A stretch of 64,000 nucleotides of DNA. Origin: Sordaria brevicollis (taxonomy: Eukaryota; Ascomycota; Sordariomycetes; Sordariales; Sordariaceae). The notes beneath the pieces were generated by a model. The model was not told where the DNA came from and ran no database searches. It worked only from the letters and a program-made list of their open reading frames with translations. Location: positions 2,046,001 through 2,110,000 of the forward strand of contig JAUTDP010000001.1 of the NCBI GenBank assembly GCA_033439795.1. Reading direction: 5' to 3'. Shown here one piece after another: positions 10,105 to 22,863 of the stretch (position 1 is the first letter of the stretch; the number at the start of each line of letters is the position of its first letter). The translations under genes were made by a program, and so were the position numbers.

Positions 10105-13100
10105 GCACAGAACTGGGTGAACACATGGTGTTGCTTAGATGTGGGCGATCTTTGCTCTACCCTACGTCCGCCGACATTCATGTTTTACGCGATGTTGGAA
10201 GCGAGGCCAAGCAAGCACCCATACAGTAGTTTGGGCGCGTGGTGATTTCTTTTTCACCTTAGGGCCTTCATCAGTGGCTGGTTGGATTGCTCTTCACTCA
10301 GCGTTGGGACAGCGCATTATTGCTTGAGTGCGGTGGCCTTTCTCTATATGAGCTACCGAAAATGACAGCTTTTGGATGGATGGCTTAGACTGGCCGAATC
10401 TCCCAGCGAAGTTACATCTCTTGCCTTGAATTGTTCAAAAGTTGTGTCAAGATTAGACAATCCCTTATCAGCGCTCTGCGATAGCATCAGAAGCGCATCG
10501 GTACATAGCAAAATCAGTGGAATAACGTTTCAACACCCAGGCCGTGGACATTAAATAAGTATGAGAGATGATTTGTTCCAAGGGTTCCTTCCGGCAAAGT
10601 TTTTGGGTCATGAATGGTGCATACTTCCTTCACGCTGAAGACGTTGCGATGGCTCCTTCCTTTCGAATCGGCTTTTATCTTTGCAACTTCCTGTTGAGAA
10701 CCACACGGCACACTCATCATGTGCCTCAGAGTTTTCACCTATTGATGGCTCTTTCCCTCTTTGTTACATCATTTCCTGGGGCTTTGGGCACCGGGCACAG
10801 CCCTTGATCGCACAAGCTTTATTTCATTATTTAGTCACCATCTTCTTTTCCCTTTTTGGAGTTGTCACCCACCAGGCTTCTTCGTCATGAAGAGTTTCCC
10901 GTCAGCGGAAGGATGGCATCCCCCTCTTCCGTCAACATCCGGATCAATTCAACCTGAGCATATTAACTCTTTCCTCTTCGCCTTTGTTTTTGATCTCATT
11001 TCAATTGGTGTGCCATCCCGGGTTGAATTTGGTGTCGCTCGTTTTCTTACGCTATTTTTTTTTAATATCATCACCAGAAATGAAGCAGAGAACTTTTGAT
11101 CACCGACTCCAACTGATCAGTCGAGCCGAAAGATTTATATGCGTGAGTTAACAGACAAAAACATTTTCATGGCTTCACCACTGCGGAGATCTCATCATTT
11201 CGCCCTCGTTTTCTCTTTACATTGCTTGCCCCGTAAGACAACAAGATACACTCCGTTTATCTGATGAGCTGTACATATAAGGACACTCCGGCCACCCATC
11301 TTGTCTGCCGGCGCAGCCGTCGGTGAGCTCACAGGTCTCCCGATGGATGGAACTACCAAAAACCAACACACTCAAAGACCTGTCTAGATCTTCACTTTCA
11401 AACACCGCCTTGCTTTGACATTCTCAGTTGGCAGTTAGTTAGCTAACGCATTGATTTAGCTGTTTGACATTTGCTCCGCCGATGCGCCGAAGCTGACAAC
11501 TCAGCGGCCAACTGGACTGTGTCCAAGTCCTAACATCGAGAGATGTCCGAGGCGATCCCGATCCGAACCAACTCGTCTAGAGAGCCGACATTTGTTTCAC
11601 TGCGCCTTCCATATCGGTCTTTTCGCAGACAGTCACGACGGTCCTCAAACCCGGAAGCAAGGCGAGTGAGACACTTCTTATACCAACGGCCCTACACAGT
11701 GATCATGAAAATCTGACATGTGCTTTATCGTAGCCTCTTTGGGCGCCAACATGTACCTGACGCCCCGTGCCTTACGACCAGGGACAACCGCGTAGCGGGG
11801 CCGCAAGAAGGGTCCAGTCCCGGACCATCCCGTTTCTCCCGTTTCACGAAACACGCGCCGGAGCGGAACGAACTCTCCATACAACCCCTGGCGCGATGTG
11901 ATCCTGTCGATCCACGTCAGGGCGGAAACGCCCCGCTACATATCGACGTCTTCCGTTGCGGTGATGCCGAGGATGTGGTCTGGATTTGGAAACGGTGAGC
12001 TGTGATTGGTTTTATGGCAGGCCTTATCGATAAGACGCACTCCAATTCTCAACCTTTCCATCTCAAACACGAACTGGCTGACTATCACACACCTAACAAG
12101 CTTGGAGAGTTCAACCACAGCGACACCGGCTACGAGTTTCCGTCTCTTCTCTCAAATACGCGCCGTAACCCTCGTAATGATCTTCGAAATCTCTTCAAAT
12201 GTGGACTTTGAAAAGTTTTTGGTCCCGATCATCTTCATGATCGACTGTTAATCTGTCAAAAGCGTTAAGCACTTGATAACCATCCGGCCCTCTTGGCTAC
12301 GGCAGTCACAGCACCGCATGGCATCCTAAAAACCGTCCTCCTCCACGATGTTTCGTTTCATTGTTTCAACTATCGTCTCTCTTCCCCACCGTAGACTGCC
12401 ATCACACCTTTCGCATCCTTTCCCGGACTCTTTGGATCGAATGGGTGCCCCTGGTTGCAGCACCATCCCGTTTCTTGGTGAGGTCGACTGGCTGAGAGGT
12501 TTCGACAGCTCAGACAGGCTGCATTGGTGTCATGCGGGGGGCACGACCTTAAAAAGAACATTTTGATCCGGTCTGACCACTCACAGTCTTCGGCGCGGCT
12601 CGGAAGAACAACAACGACCAACCAGCAACGACACACCTCACCTCCAACCAACGACCATCGTGGAAATTCAGTCCAGTCCACCAAAGTCACTCTCGCAATG
12701 GAGTCTACGGAGACTACGGGGCAAGAGACTGCAAAGTCAGTCGTCTCAAGTCCTTCTCGAAGCCTCTCCTCCATTCCGTCCTCATCCGTTTTTTCTCTCC
12801 TTCTCACCCACCCGCCCACTTGTTCCTGTCCCGGCCGACATTGCATGGTGCATCCGTCCGAGATGCCGTTGCCCCAGAATTCTTGCAACCATCTGCAAAT
12901 GCACGAGAGACGGCACTTTGATTGCAACTGCAAATGAGTCACTGGCAGCCATTCAATCTCGAAGTCGAGAACCGAGATACCATTCTATCGTTTGAGAGGA
13001 TATCTTCGGTCCTTGGCACATGCTCCCTCTGCGTGGTTGAACCATGGATATCCTGACAGGTAGAAGAATACCACCTATGGTCCGCTATGTATGGTCCAAT

Positions 13101-13881
13101 TTTCTTGACTTTCTGGATGCAGTACGAGGTGTTTGTTATAAGGTGGTAGTCTTTCTGGCATGGCATATCCATATCAAATGGCGCGTGGTCAAGTTCGTGG
13201 TCAAATGGGACTATTTGTACGGATGATCGATTCGCGGAGTCGGAGCCAGCGGTCGTTGGTGGGAGGAATCAAAAGTTGGGTGGATGCACGGGGTAGGATC
13301 AACTACTGCGATGGGATGGGGGAAACGCACGACCGACCGGCCCGTCGACCGCCAAATCACGCTCGAGAAGAGAAACGTGAGGAATAGCTACTAGCGTAGC
13401 GTGAAAGGAGAGGCATACCGAGTGGTAGGTCCATATGTCGGTCGGTGATGAGGTGTCACCAGTGGGGTATAACTCCCTGTTCAAGTCCTCCTCCACTCTT
13501 CCTGGGAAAACAGAAAGTCCTTCTTGCTTCTTCTTTGGGTTTTCGTAGGCTTCACATTCTTTTCTGTTGTACAAGGTTTGAGACCGAGAACGACTCTTTG
13601 CCTCTTCTGACGACATTGGACTTTGAGAGTACCATCATCATCACACGAACCCGATAGAGAGAACTTACACCGGTGGATCACTACCACTCTTTGAGATACC
13701 CAAGACCTCTCTTCCCCAACCCACCTTAACTTCTCACTTGTCTTTCAACAAATCATATTTTCTTTCTTCACTTCCGACTTTGTACCATGGGCAAGGTGTG
13801 ATGACAAAACACTCAAGCTTAAACCATCACACCACACACCAGAAGACATCATCACATCGCCCGAGACATGCAAAAGCCAAT
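10105..13881. other. Intergenic region, long leader of the downstream gene likely
   Basis: About 3.8 kb without a supported gene. The last ~1.5 kb is rich in pyrimidine tracts and short frames, as expected for a fungal promoter and long 5' UTR of the gene at 13882. No repeat, tRNA or recognisable pseudogene was seen. Confidence 0.4.
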
Positions 13882-16800
13882 ATGGCACCTAATACCAAGC
13901 CACGAGCGGACTTCTACTGCCTGTGGAAAAATGAGACCCTCCGCGAGAGACTCTTCGACGAGCTCGACAAGGGCGACCTCTGCGCTGTCCGCGCCACCAA
14001 CTCGACACTTTCTTCTCTCCTCACTAAGCGGCTCTTCCTACGAACTCACATAACTTTTACAGCCAGCACCTTCACCAAGCAGACGCGCATCTCCGCCCTG
14101 AGTCGAATCGGCCACCACATCGAGCATCTCACCTTCTCCTTCCCTCATTCGGACGCCACCTTTCTTCCAACATTAATCCACCCGACAACAGGCAATGAGA
14201 TCTCATTCCTCTATCATCCCATCACATCCATGGCCGCGGCGCTGATTCGACCGAAATTCACAAGCTCGGAATTGGGTCAGATCCTCACTGAGCAGTACCC
14301 GCCCTTATTCCACGCCGCTTCCAATGTGCCTTCCTTTATCAATGCCATGCGTCACTTGCCCAACATGCGGCACCTCACCATTAAGACCCCTGGTCAGGAC
14401 CCCAAGGAACGGTATCGCAGAGACTGCGTCGACTATGCCCTCATCAGCCTGCGCATCTCCCTGGAACGGGCACCGCTCACCAAACTTTCCAAACTGTCTC
14501 TGTCGGGTGTTCATCCCACAGCATTCAACTATCTCCGCCACACCCCCGGCTCCGGCTACGGCGTGTCTCCTTCCTCCGAGCGCCGCTGGCGACAGATCAA
14601 GAAGTTGTATATCAGTGTCGAGAGCTGGGATTTCTACGACCTTACTTCGCCAGGGCTTGACCACTTGAAGATCATGGATGAGTTCATCCGCTGGTTTGCA
14701 CCCAGGTTAGAAAAGCTCAGCTTCACATGGGACGGACACCAAAAGGGACCGTGCCCTATTGCGCTCGGAGAGGATCCTCTCTTCACGCCAGGCGCTTCAA
14801 AGAAGCAGCGCAAGAAGCTGTCCCATGAGTTAACCGATACCATGAGCCCGCTGCCGGAAAGGCCGAGCAGAAGAGAGATCAACTTGCCGCGCCTCAAATA
14901 TTTGTCGGTAAGAAATGCGACAATGAACGCTAGCCAAGTCAACGGACTAGTGAAGCGACACATGCGAACGGTGAAGGAGTTTCAGTTCGAGGAGGTCCTG
15001 CTTGTCGGTGAGGGAACCTGGGACGAGGCGCTCAAGCCGCTGTTCGATGAGGAGGAGCGAAGGGCCAAGGGCGGAAAGAAGGGAGATATTTGGTGCAGGC
15101 GGTCGATCAGCAGCAGTGCTGAAAGTGGCAGCGTGATGAGACAGGGTCAGAAGAGGCAGATGAGCGGTTTGTCGAGTACAACGGATGGGTGTGAGACGCT
15201 GCTGACGGAATCGTCGGCTCCTACAACTCTCACGAGTGAGGCGTTGAACGCTGACTTGGAGACGGTGTTGGTTAAAGGGGGATGGCTAGAGGACGGGGTG
15301 GATGCGTTCGAACTGGGAGTGCAGGAGTGGGCCAAGGGGGTAACGGCTGCTGCTGCTCCCAGTGGGATGACCACCGACACTGTCATCCATGATGGAGCAG
15401 TCGACAAGAGAGGAAGTGGAACGATCACGACGATTCGCGAAGAGATCGAGGAGGAAGTAGACGTTACTGGTCTCCAGATGGGAACCAACATGTCTGTCAG
15501 CACGAGGATCAAGAAGCAGCGTCTTCGTAAGAAGGGCTCAGGAAGGCACCACCGCGGAGATGAAAGCTACACTGAAGACGAGGGGAAGAGTGAGTCACGA
15601 CGCCGGGACCGCGAGCACCGTGAGCATGCCAGCGAGGATGAGCGAAGGTATCGCAGTAGCGAGAAGGAGAGGGAGAAGGGACGCCACAGTCGAAGCAAGA
15701 CCAAACACTCCCGCCGCGACGAGTCGACCGACCGTTACCGTTCTCGCTCCGAGTCACGTACGCGCCATGGCAGCAAGCACCATCGTCATCACCGTCGAGA
15801 CTACCATGAAGACGACAGCCTCACCACTCTCCCAACTTTGCCGGAGCTCAAGACCCTGTCAGAGGTCAGTCGTGCCGATGATGAGGACTTGCCTCAGCCG
15901 CCTCAACCCAAGAACACACCATACTCGCCACCACAAATTGTTACCCAGCGACTACCACCATCACCTCCCCAATCTGCCGGCGGTGTGTCCAACAAAGACA
16001 AAGCATTGCCCCCTCCACCCCCAGACTATTCGCCAACCCCTCCCCGCTCTCCTCCTCGGATGACCGAGCAAGATCATCACTCCTCTCCTCGTCCATCTCT
16101 GGACACTTCTCAACCTGCCCGACTGAACATCACCGCCCCTATCCTCAAGGCGAACCCTTTCCCAGCCGCCATGTCACCGTCTGTCTACGACCCGTCTTCG
16201 AAGACCGGACCTCTCCTCGGCATCAGTGGGCCACAAAACGCACGGGGTGGTGCCGTTGGTAGCCTCCTGTTCCGCGACTCTACTTCTTCCAACCCTGATG
16301 GCCCTTCGCTCTTTGCCGATCTCGAGGCTCACGTTGAATCCGAGCAAGACCGTGCCGCCGCCCTGAAGAAGGCCAGGGAGCAGGTCCTGGAGAAACTCAG
16401 CAAGGAGTTTGCTCACGGTCCCTACGGCACCCCTTCGACCAGAGAGTCAATTGATGTGCCTCAACCTCAGCCTGCAACACGTCCCCAACCGCCCAAGCGC
16501 TCCAACTCACACTCCATCAAGCCACAGCTTCCAAACCCGTTCCCCCTGAAGCGCGCCAACTCGCATAACAACCACCAGACCGGCGCTTCCAGTGGTCACA
16601 GACGGAAGCACTCCGGCCACCATGGGCATGACTCTCCCGCCGTCATGGCGGCTATCAACTCGTCCCGCGCCAGACCAAGCGCTGCTGAGTCTGCCCCCAC
16701 TTCCGCAGTTACTGGTGACAAAGACCACGAGGACATGCTCGCTTTCAGCGTCCCTTACCACCACCACCACGCCGACTGTGGCATCACCTGCGCTCCTCCT

Positions 16801-17217
16801 GTCCCTCCTCCCAACACTGCTACTTCTTCCTCCATCGGATTTGGAGCACGGCTCAAGGAAGGGTTGTTCGGCATCGTGAGATCCGGAACACCCGGGTTTT
16901 CGAGACATGGTACTCCTGCTCCTTCAAGGACCGGCACTCCCGGGATGTCCGCTATGGCCGGGACCGATACGGTGATTCACCGTGGGAGGAGGAGCGAAGA
17001 CGATGCCGGAAGGAAGAAACGGGAAAGGGACTATAGAGAGAGAAGGGAAGAGCGCCGGGAGGAGCGAAGGGATCATCACAGGGATGACTACTACAAGTAC
17101 GGACACTCAAGCATCGAGAGCGGTGCTGGTGGCCACAGTCGAGGAAATTCCGGCAGCGGGAGTGGCTACGTTCCGTTGATGATCAGCCAGAGTGTTTTGG
17201 GGCACAAGGGAAACTGA
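13882..17217 (+). CDS. F-box-like protein with SR-like charged region
   Basis: The start is taken at 13882 (MAPNTKPRADFYCLWKNE); the frame opens 48 codons earlier but that segment reads as leader (Thr/His-rich). The product is 1,111 residues in one exon. Residues ~16-55 resemble a fungal F-box-like motif: RERLFDELDKGDLCAVRATN then LLTKRLFLRTHITF. Repeated leucine-containing blocks follow (LPNMRHLTI, LTKLSKLSLSGV, LEKLSFTWDG, LPRLKYLSVRNATM), as in leucine-rich F-box proteins. The region ~570-640 is SR/RE-rich (HSRSKTKHSRRDESTDRYR). Downstream comes proline-rich disorder, short RSGTPG/SRTGTPG repeats near 1035-1055 and a REERREERRDHHRDD block. Known: F-box proteins recruit substrates to SCF ubiquitin ligases. 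The substrate and true function are unknown; the F-box call is by eye. Confidence 0.75.
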   Translation: MAPNTKPRADFYCLWKNETLRERLFDELDKGDLCAVRATNSTLSSLLTKRLFLRTHITFTASTFTKQTRISALSRIGHHIEHLTFSFPHSDATFLPTLIHPTTGNEISFLYHPITSMAAALIRPKFTSSELGQILTEQYPPLFHAASNVPSFINAMRHLPNMRHLTIKTPGQDPKERYRRDCVDYALISLRISLERAPLTKLSKLSLSGVHPTAFNYLRHTPGSGYGVSPSSERRWRQIKKLYISVESWDFYDLTSPGLDHLKIMDEFIRWFAPRLEKLSFTWDGHQKGPCPIALGEDPLFTPGASKKQRKKLSHELTDTMSPLPERPSRREINLPRLKYLSVRNATMNASQVNGLVKRHMRTVKEFQFEEVLLVGEGTWDEALKPLFDEEERRAKGGKKGDIWCRRSISSSAESGSVMRQGQKRQMSGLSSTTDGCETLLTESSAPTTLTSEALNADLETVLVKGGWLEDGVDAFELGVQEWAKGVTAAAAPSGMTTDTVIHDGAVDKRGSGTITTIREEIEEEVDVTGLQMGTNMSVSTRIKKQRLRKKGSGRHHRGDESYTEDEGKSESRRRDREHREHASEDERRYRSSEKEREKGRHSRSKTKHSRRDESTDRYRSRSESRTRHGSKHHRHHRRDYHEDDSLTTLPTLPELKTLSEVSRADDEDLPQPPQPKNTPYSPPQIVTQRLPPSPPQSAGGVSNKDKALPPPPPDYSPTPPRSPPRMTEQDHHSSPRPSLDTSQPARLNITAPILKANPFPAAMSPSVYDPSSKTGPLLGISGPQNARGGAVGSLLFRDSTSSNPDGPSLFADLEAHVESEQDRAAALKKAREQVLEKLSKEFAHGPYGTPSTRESIDVPQPQPATRPQPPKRSNSHSIKPQLPNPFPLKRANSHNNHQTGASSGHRRKHSGHHGHDSPAVMAAINSSRARPSAAESAPTSAVTGDKDHEDMLAFSVPYHHHHADCGITCAPPVPPPNTATSSSIGFGARLKEGLFGIVRSGTPGFSRHGTPAPSRTGTPGMSAMAGTDTVIHRGRRSEDDAGRKKRERDYRERREERREERRDHHRDDYYKYGHSSIESGAGGHSRGNSGSGSGYVPLMISQSVLGHKGN

Positions 17218-20200
17218 GGTGTTGATCACTGCAGCCCAAAACGATCAAAAAGAAACATAGAACTAACCGACCATTGACTGGTCAAAACACGTCTAAGACG
17301 CGACACAAAAGCATGAAAGGAAACACGGCATTGGATAGAAAGAACGATAGATGGAAACGAGAAAGGGGGGAACAACAACGGCTGCATACACAAGTACACG
17401 GATGGTTTATGGGCTTGGTCGGAACGGAACAGGAAGGGAACGGTTGATGATGATTTATGATGACACTTTATGATGATGTTACGAAAAAAAGAAATGATGT
17501 TTATGATATGAAGTAACGACTCTTCTCTCTCTCTTTCTTTTCAAGTTTGTTTGTATATTTATCATTTATAGGTTTTATATAGCTTGAGCTGCGATGCTAC
17601 AAACGTAATGGAGGAGGTTGTTTGTTTTCTTACATGATCCAGATCTCTAAGCCTTGCCTCGTTCGCAGTGTTGTGACTTCAACTTGATCGCCATGGCAGC
17701 CTAGAGCAATGTACGCTCCCAGTACCACAAACCTGTTTTTCTCCCCACTGAAGAAGTTTCACGTGAAGAACGCGAAGAAGGCACCAGCATAAGAGGTTGC
17801 ACAGAGCGGTGTAACTTCCATTTTCCAGATGAAATCTTGGAGTGTCACCTTCCCGCGGTGCCACCTGCTCTTGCCCTCTCTTCCCCATGTGATCGATAAC
17901 CTCGAGGCCCTCATGTTGTACAGATCCATCAAGGTTCTCACACCATTTTATTGTCGGCAAGGCTTCGTCGCCTCGTCCTGGTGTAGGACAGTGCAACATT
18001 AATCAGGCATCTTCTCATCCATTCCACTTTCTATCACCTAGTTTGCTAGGAAGCACATCACCAAAATTTCGAAAAGCCACATCGAGATCTCATTGATGTA
18101 TGCCACCCAAGGCGCGGTCAGACACTAACTTTGTGCCTACAACTTGTCCGTCTCTCCATTAACAGCAAGTCGAGTAAATCTTTACACTTTAGTCACCAGC
18201 GAAGAACTATCGTGAACAACTTGCCATCACAATTAGGCAGCCTCCCTAAGCGAGAGCACAAGGGCATCGAGGCAACTTGGCATTAATCGCCTCCAAGTTA
18301 GTATCCAATACCGATTGGACTAGGCAGGAATCACGTTATTGTCACACCAGATCGAGCCAAACCAAGGCAACCTCGCCGTTCAATACAGTCAACCACACAC
18401 TACTCCCGGATATCTCGGCCTCCATACCCGGATGGCTGACCGAAAAGGCACGTGGACTTAGAAGATGCTGACTACATACCACCCAGTTGCATGCTACGAC
18501 GGGTTGAGCCGCGTACCTGCCTAGACTTGCCTGGATCGTCACCGGGATCTTACAATACCATTCCCTTTCCGTGAACCGCGTGAGGCACTGCAAAATTCAA
18601 GAACGCGTCACGTCGGCGGCGATGTTCGATGTTCCTCGAAGTGCAAGATACAGGCCGCATCTACGCAATTGCGCTGCTACTCTTATGCCTCGAAGGACTA
18701 ATCACACTCCATTACGATGACCGACTGGAATTTCAAGTTCACGATGGTGAACTTCATCCATCTTCTCCTCGCGGCCGCTCAGTCCACTAATATCAACACC
18801 GTGAATTCGGTGACTCACCCCGGTGTGAGCTTTTCAGTACGGCGCAGTGTCTTCACCTTTCACTTGGTGCTGTGCGTATCGCACCAGTGAACATCTCCAG
18901 ACATGTCATACCTCAAGTGTTCGGCGAGGTCAGTTTCTACCTCCTCTTGGCGAAAGCCCGGATGTGACGTCCACTCGGTAGCCTAGTCCTAGACTACCCC
19001 TTTCCCACTCCGTCCCAGCGTACGAGTTGTAGAAGAGCTGAGCCACACTTAGTGTCTTAGTCTGCAACGGCTTCGGCAACTGATGACGACTACCTAGCTA
19101 CGAGCGAAGAGTCTCGTCGTACGTATGCCCAAAGAGGCTCCGCGAGAAAGTGCCCATCACCTTCTACCAGCCATCGACAAATCCCCATTCCATCAAACCA
19201 GGCTCCTAAACTGGGGATTGGCAATCGAGTTGCTGGTGATCAGGCACCGGTGACGATTTCCACCCATCGCCTTCTCATGTTGTATGGACAAGGAGCAACA
19301 CCGTAGCGCTCTTGCACTTCGGTGTCGATACTGGAGGCCGGTAAACAGACCGTCGGCCTTGGGCACAGAATGGAAATTCTCGCCTTGCACCTATCTGCCG
19401 TCGTTAGCTTGGGTCTTCACGTCTGGCCACCGTCCCCAAATTGTACTATTGTAGATCACTTGTTTGAGATGCCTTGGCAGTCACCTATTTGACTGGCCCA
19501 GAGATATGGTTCAATGCTGAAAATGAGGCTGAGGTCTCAAGGGGAGCGTCGTGGACATGTTGAAAAGCCACGGTCTACGTATTGGGCCATGCATTGCGAA
19601 GGTTGACCCAAGGGAAAATTCGGGAAGGATTGGTCGTTGCAGCCTTAAAAGCCATGGGCTGTCATGGCTGTCAACCTGGCAATGTCGCGTCGTTAATCGC
19701 AGCCATGGAAAGATAGTGCGTGATACCCTGGTGAGTCACTTTCCGCGATTGAGGCGCGACGACGAAGCGAAAGATGAACGGCTGCCTCACGGTTTCTTGT
19801 CTAGGTGGTTACATGGGCCGCGTTCAGGTATCGACCCGCTTCCGTTGCCTTCTCGTAGAAAAATCCCAAAAAGATATATCTAGAAGATTGCGCCGTCACC
19901 ACGGCGACCGTGATGAAGTCATCGTCGTTGTTGTTCAGAGCAAAGCCAAAAAGATATTAGCTGCACTAACAATTTAAAGCCACTCTGAGTCACGTGGGAG
20001 GCCTCTTTCTACCTGAAGGCATTCAGCCCCAAAGACTTTTCAGCTGTCCAACAGCTGTCGGATACCACCATTCCACGTGTCGCTTACTCGCTTGAGCGTC
20101 AACGGGCCGGAACCGAGCCACACACAAACACGCCGACCCCTCCCGAAATCTTTGATAGCGCCCAAATCAGACGTCTCGAAAAATCACAACCTGAAAGCCA

Positions 20201-20595
20201 AAGTCTACCTGCCTGAGGTATCAACCTCGGTCGCCTGTCCAACCAAGGCCAATATTGACATTGATACAGTATCAACAAGATAGGGGTGTAAGAGAAGGTG
20301 CACCGCCGACAAGCGGGGGCAAAGGTCGATTATCCGGATTCGATTTATACATTGGGCTCATCAGGTCACTCGAGTAACCTCAATTGCAATCTCGCAAGAT
20401 CAATTCTCAAAGCTTCGACCCTCTTTACGACCAGAAGAATCTCACCACTCACAAACGGTTGACTTACAAGGAAGAACCACCAATACCGTCTGGGCGCAGG
20501 CAACCAACCGCACACACAACTCCAACGCCTTACCCCGGCCTGCCCCGTTCAAGTTCACCGTCCCGCACGGTGAAACCTTTTCCAGTCAAACGAAC
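17218..20595. other. Intergenic region, no supported gene
   Basis: About 3.4 kb. The first part is AT-rich 3' UTR-like sequence (17400-17600). The remainder has only short frames. The last ~500 bp is the likely 5' UTR/promoter of the C2H2 gene at 20596. No structural RNA was recognised. Confidence 0.4.
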
Positions 20596-22572
20596 ATGAG
20601 TATCGTTTACGGCGAAGAACGGGAATTATTCCAGGACGAGAATTACCCGGACATTGACGACCACATCACTCACGATTCTCATGAACAACACCACTCACAA
20701 CCGACCCATGATACCCATCAGCAACAGGAATTGGAACAGCATTCTCTTCACGACCCTCACTCACAAGCTCACCATGACGCTCACCAGTCTCACGAATCTC
20801 ATGAACCTCACCACTCACACGATTCCAACAGCCATCAAGAGCTCATCGAACAACGCCATGGCTCACCAGAACCAGAAACTGATCGATTCACGAACGCCAA
20901 TGATGTCGTGGTGAGCGACCTCTCAAACGACTTGGTGGAAGTTGCCAGAGCCACATGTAACGCCCATGCAGCAGCCGCTGCCGCAGGAGCCGCATTCAAT
21001 GCCGTCCAGACTACAGATCCGCGACTCAGCAACTACCTCACTGCTCCGGCGCCGGAACCCGAACATGAATCTCAGTCGGCACCAGTGTCAGTATCGGTAG
21101 ACGTCCCGGTTTCAAGTTCACTGACCGTTCAAGCCTCTTTGTCTATACAGCTGGCACAACAACCATTGGAAGAACAGGAGCAGTCGCCTCTTCTACCACA
21201 TCCTCAACTACCTCCACATCATCCACAACTACATCCGCAGCTAGCACAGCAACCTTTGACACCAGCAACTACCGCGCCATCACCGCCTCCACAACAGCAA
21301 CAGCAGCAGCAGCAGCAGCAACATGCTCAGGAGCAACAGCAGTCGCCGACTACATCAGGACGATCAGCGGGGAGGATCAAGCCTATTCCTAAGCCAGTTC
21401 GTCAAGCAACGAAAAATGCCGAGGGGAAGTTTGTTTGTATGTGGCCAGGGTGTGCGGAGGATATCAAGGAGTTTGGTCGTAAATGCGAGTGGAAGTAAGT
21501 TTCCTTTTCCTTTCATCCCATATCCCCCCTTATTTTGTCTCAAAGACACTAACCAATTTTCTTTCTTCCAACCAGTAAACACATGGACAAACACGACCGG
21601 CCCTACAAATGCGGCGCCGTAGGCTGCGAAAAGCTCCCCGGATTCACCTACTCCGGTGGTCTCCTCCGTCACGAGCGCGAAGTACACGGCAAACACGGCG
21701 GTCCCAAAAACCCGCTTCACTGTCCGCACGAGTCCTGCAAGCGAGCCACAGGCAAAGGTTTTTCAAGGTTAGAAAACCTCAACGAGCATCTACGACGAGT
21801 CCACACCAACACCACCCACGGCGGTGCTGTCTCCGATTCTACCACCCCCATCACCACCACTAACCCCATAAACGGTCTTTCCATGCTCCCAACAAACGGC
21901 CATCTTTCCCATCACCACTCTCACTCTCACCACCATCACCACCCCCATATGAACGATGAGTCCGATGAAGCAACAAGCGACGACCTATCCCCCGGCGCCC
22001 ACCACCACCCTCATCACTCATCATCCCATCTGTTGAAAAGAAAACGCCGCCATGACAGTCTAGGAGAGACCTCAGAGCTGCGAGAAGAAGTTAAGCGGCT
22101 GAGACAGGAGAATGAGGAGTTGAGAGAGCAGGTGCAGAAGAATACGCAGCAGACTACCTTGCTGGTGCAGAAGTTGCAGGCTTTGACGGAGGCTATGGTT
22201 ACGACACAGGCACAAGCGCAAGCGCAGGGGCAGGTGCAGACGGAGACGGAGACGTCGCCGGGACCGGGTACGGGTACGGGTTCGGGACAGTCACAGCAGC
22301 CGGGACAGCCGGGGTCTGGGTCGGTGCAGGGACGGCAGCCTGGTGGTGTTGTTGGTGGTGGTGGTAATAATATGCTGGCTGTGATGTCGAGTCCTACGAC
22401 GACGGCTCAGGTTCAAGCTGAGGCGCAGGCTCAGGCTCAAGCTCAAGCTCAAGCTCAAGCTCAAGCTCAAGCTCAAGCTCAAGCACAGATGGCAGCTGCT
22501 GCTACGGCTGCGGCTTCGGCAGTAGCAGCGGTGACGGCGGCAGCGGCGACGGTGGCGGCATCTTCGTATTAG
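20596..22572 (+). CDS. C2H2 zinc-finger transcription factor (2 exons)
   Basis: Exon 1 is 20596-21494 and exon 2 is 21576-22572, joined across an 81-bp intron (GTAAGT...CAACCAG) that splits an Asn codon inside the first zinc finger. The product is 631 residues. The N-terminus is His/Gln/Ser-rich (many HDSHE and HHS words), with a poly-Gln tract coded at 21294-21322. Three C2H2-type fingers follow: CMWPGC...HMDKH, CGAVGC...HEREVH and CPHESC...HLRRVH. Next come a His-rich stretch, a basic KRKRRH patch, a heptad segment (ELREEVKRLRQENEELREQV) that looks like a coiled coil, and an alternating Gln-Ala tract coded at about 22410-22490. Known: this layout fits a nuclear DNA-binding regulator. The frame stays open for 96 codons after the TAG (see separate entry), so the true C-terminus may differ. 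Confidence 0.85.
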
Positions 22573-22863
22573 GAAGACGATGGTGCCGGTGCTGATTCGA
22601 CTAGTGGGGACCCAAACCAGAACCAGGACCGAGGAGATGGTCCATCTTATGACAATGAAAATGAAACTGGTGGCGCCGAGACTGCTCCATTAGAGGCCAG
22701 AGTCGTCGCTGATCCGAGGGCTACACCAGAGGGGGTTGTCACTGTCGATTACGACTGGGAGAGAGATAGGTTGTCACTCAAGGCTCAGCTGGAGTTTTTT
22801 CTGTCGCAGCAGACAGTTGGAGTGGAGGATCAGGAACTTGAGAACTTTTCTTCCTACTCCTGA
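22573..22863 (+). pseudogene. In-frame open extension after the C2H2 stop codon
   Basis: Directly after the TAG at 22570-22572 the same frame runs 96 sense codons to a TGA at 22861-22863. The translation looks protein-like: acidic and Asn/Asp-rich (PNQNQDRGDGPSYDNENE), then VDYDWERDRLSLKAQLEFF. This suggests the family normally extends here and that TAG is a nonsense change in this allele, a read-through stop, or the end of an intron. TATTAG could serve as a 3' splice site, but I see no good donor or branch site upstream. Confidence 0.45.

Noticed and set aside
12370..12942. 190-codon minus frame upstream of the F-box gene
   Set aside because: Overlaps equally open plus frames, no domain, and lies in a promoter-like C/T-rich region.
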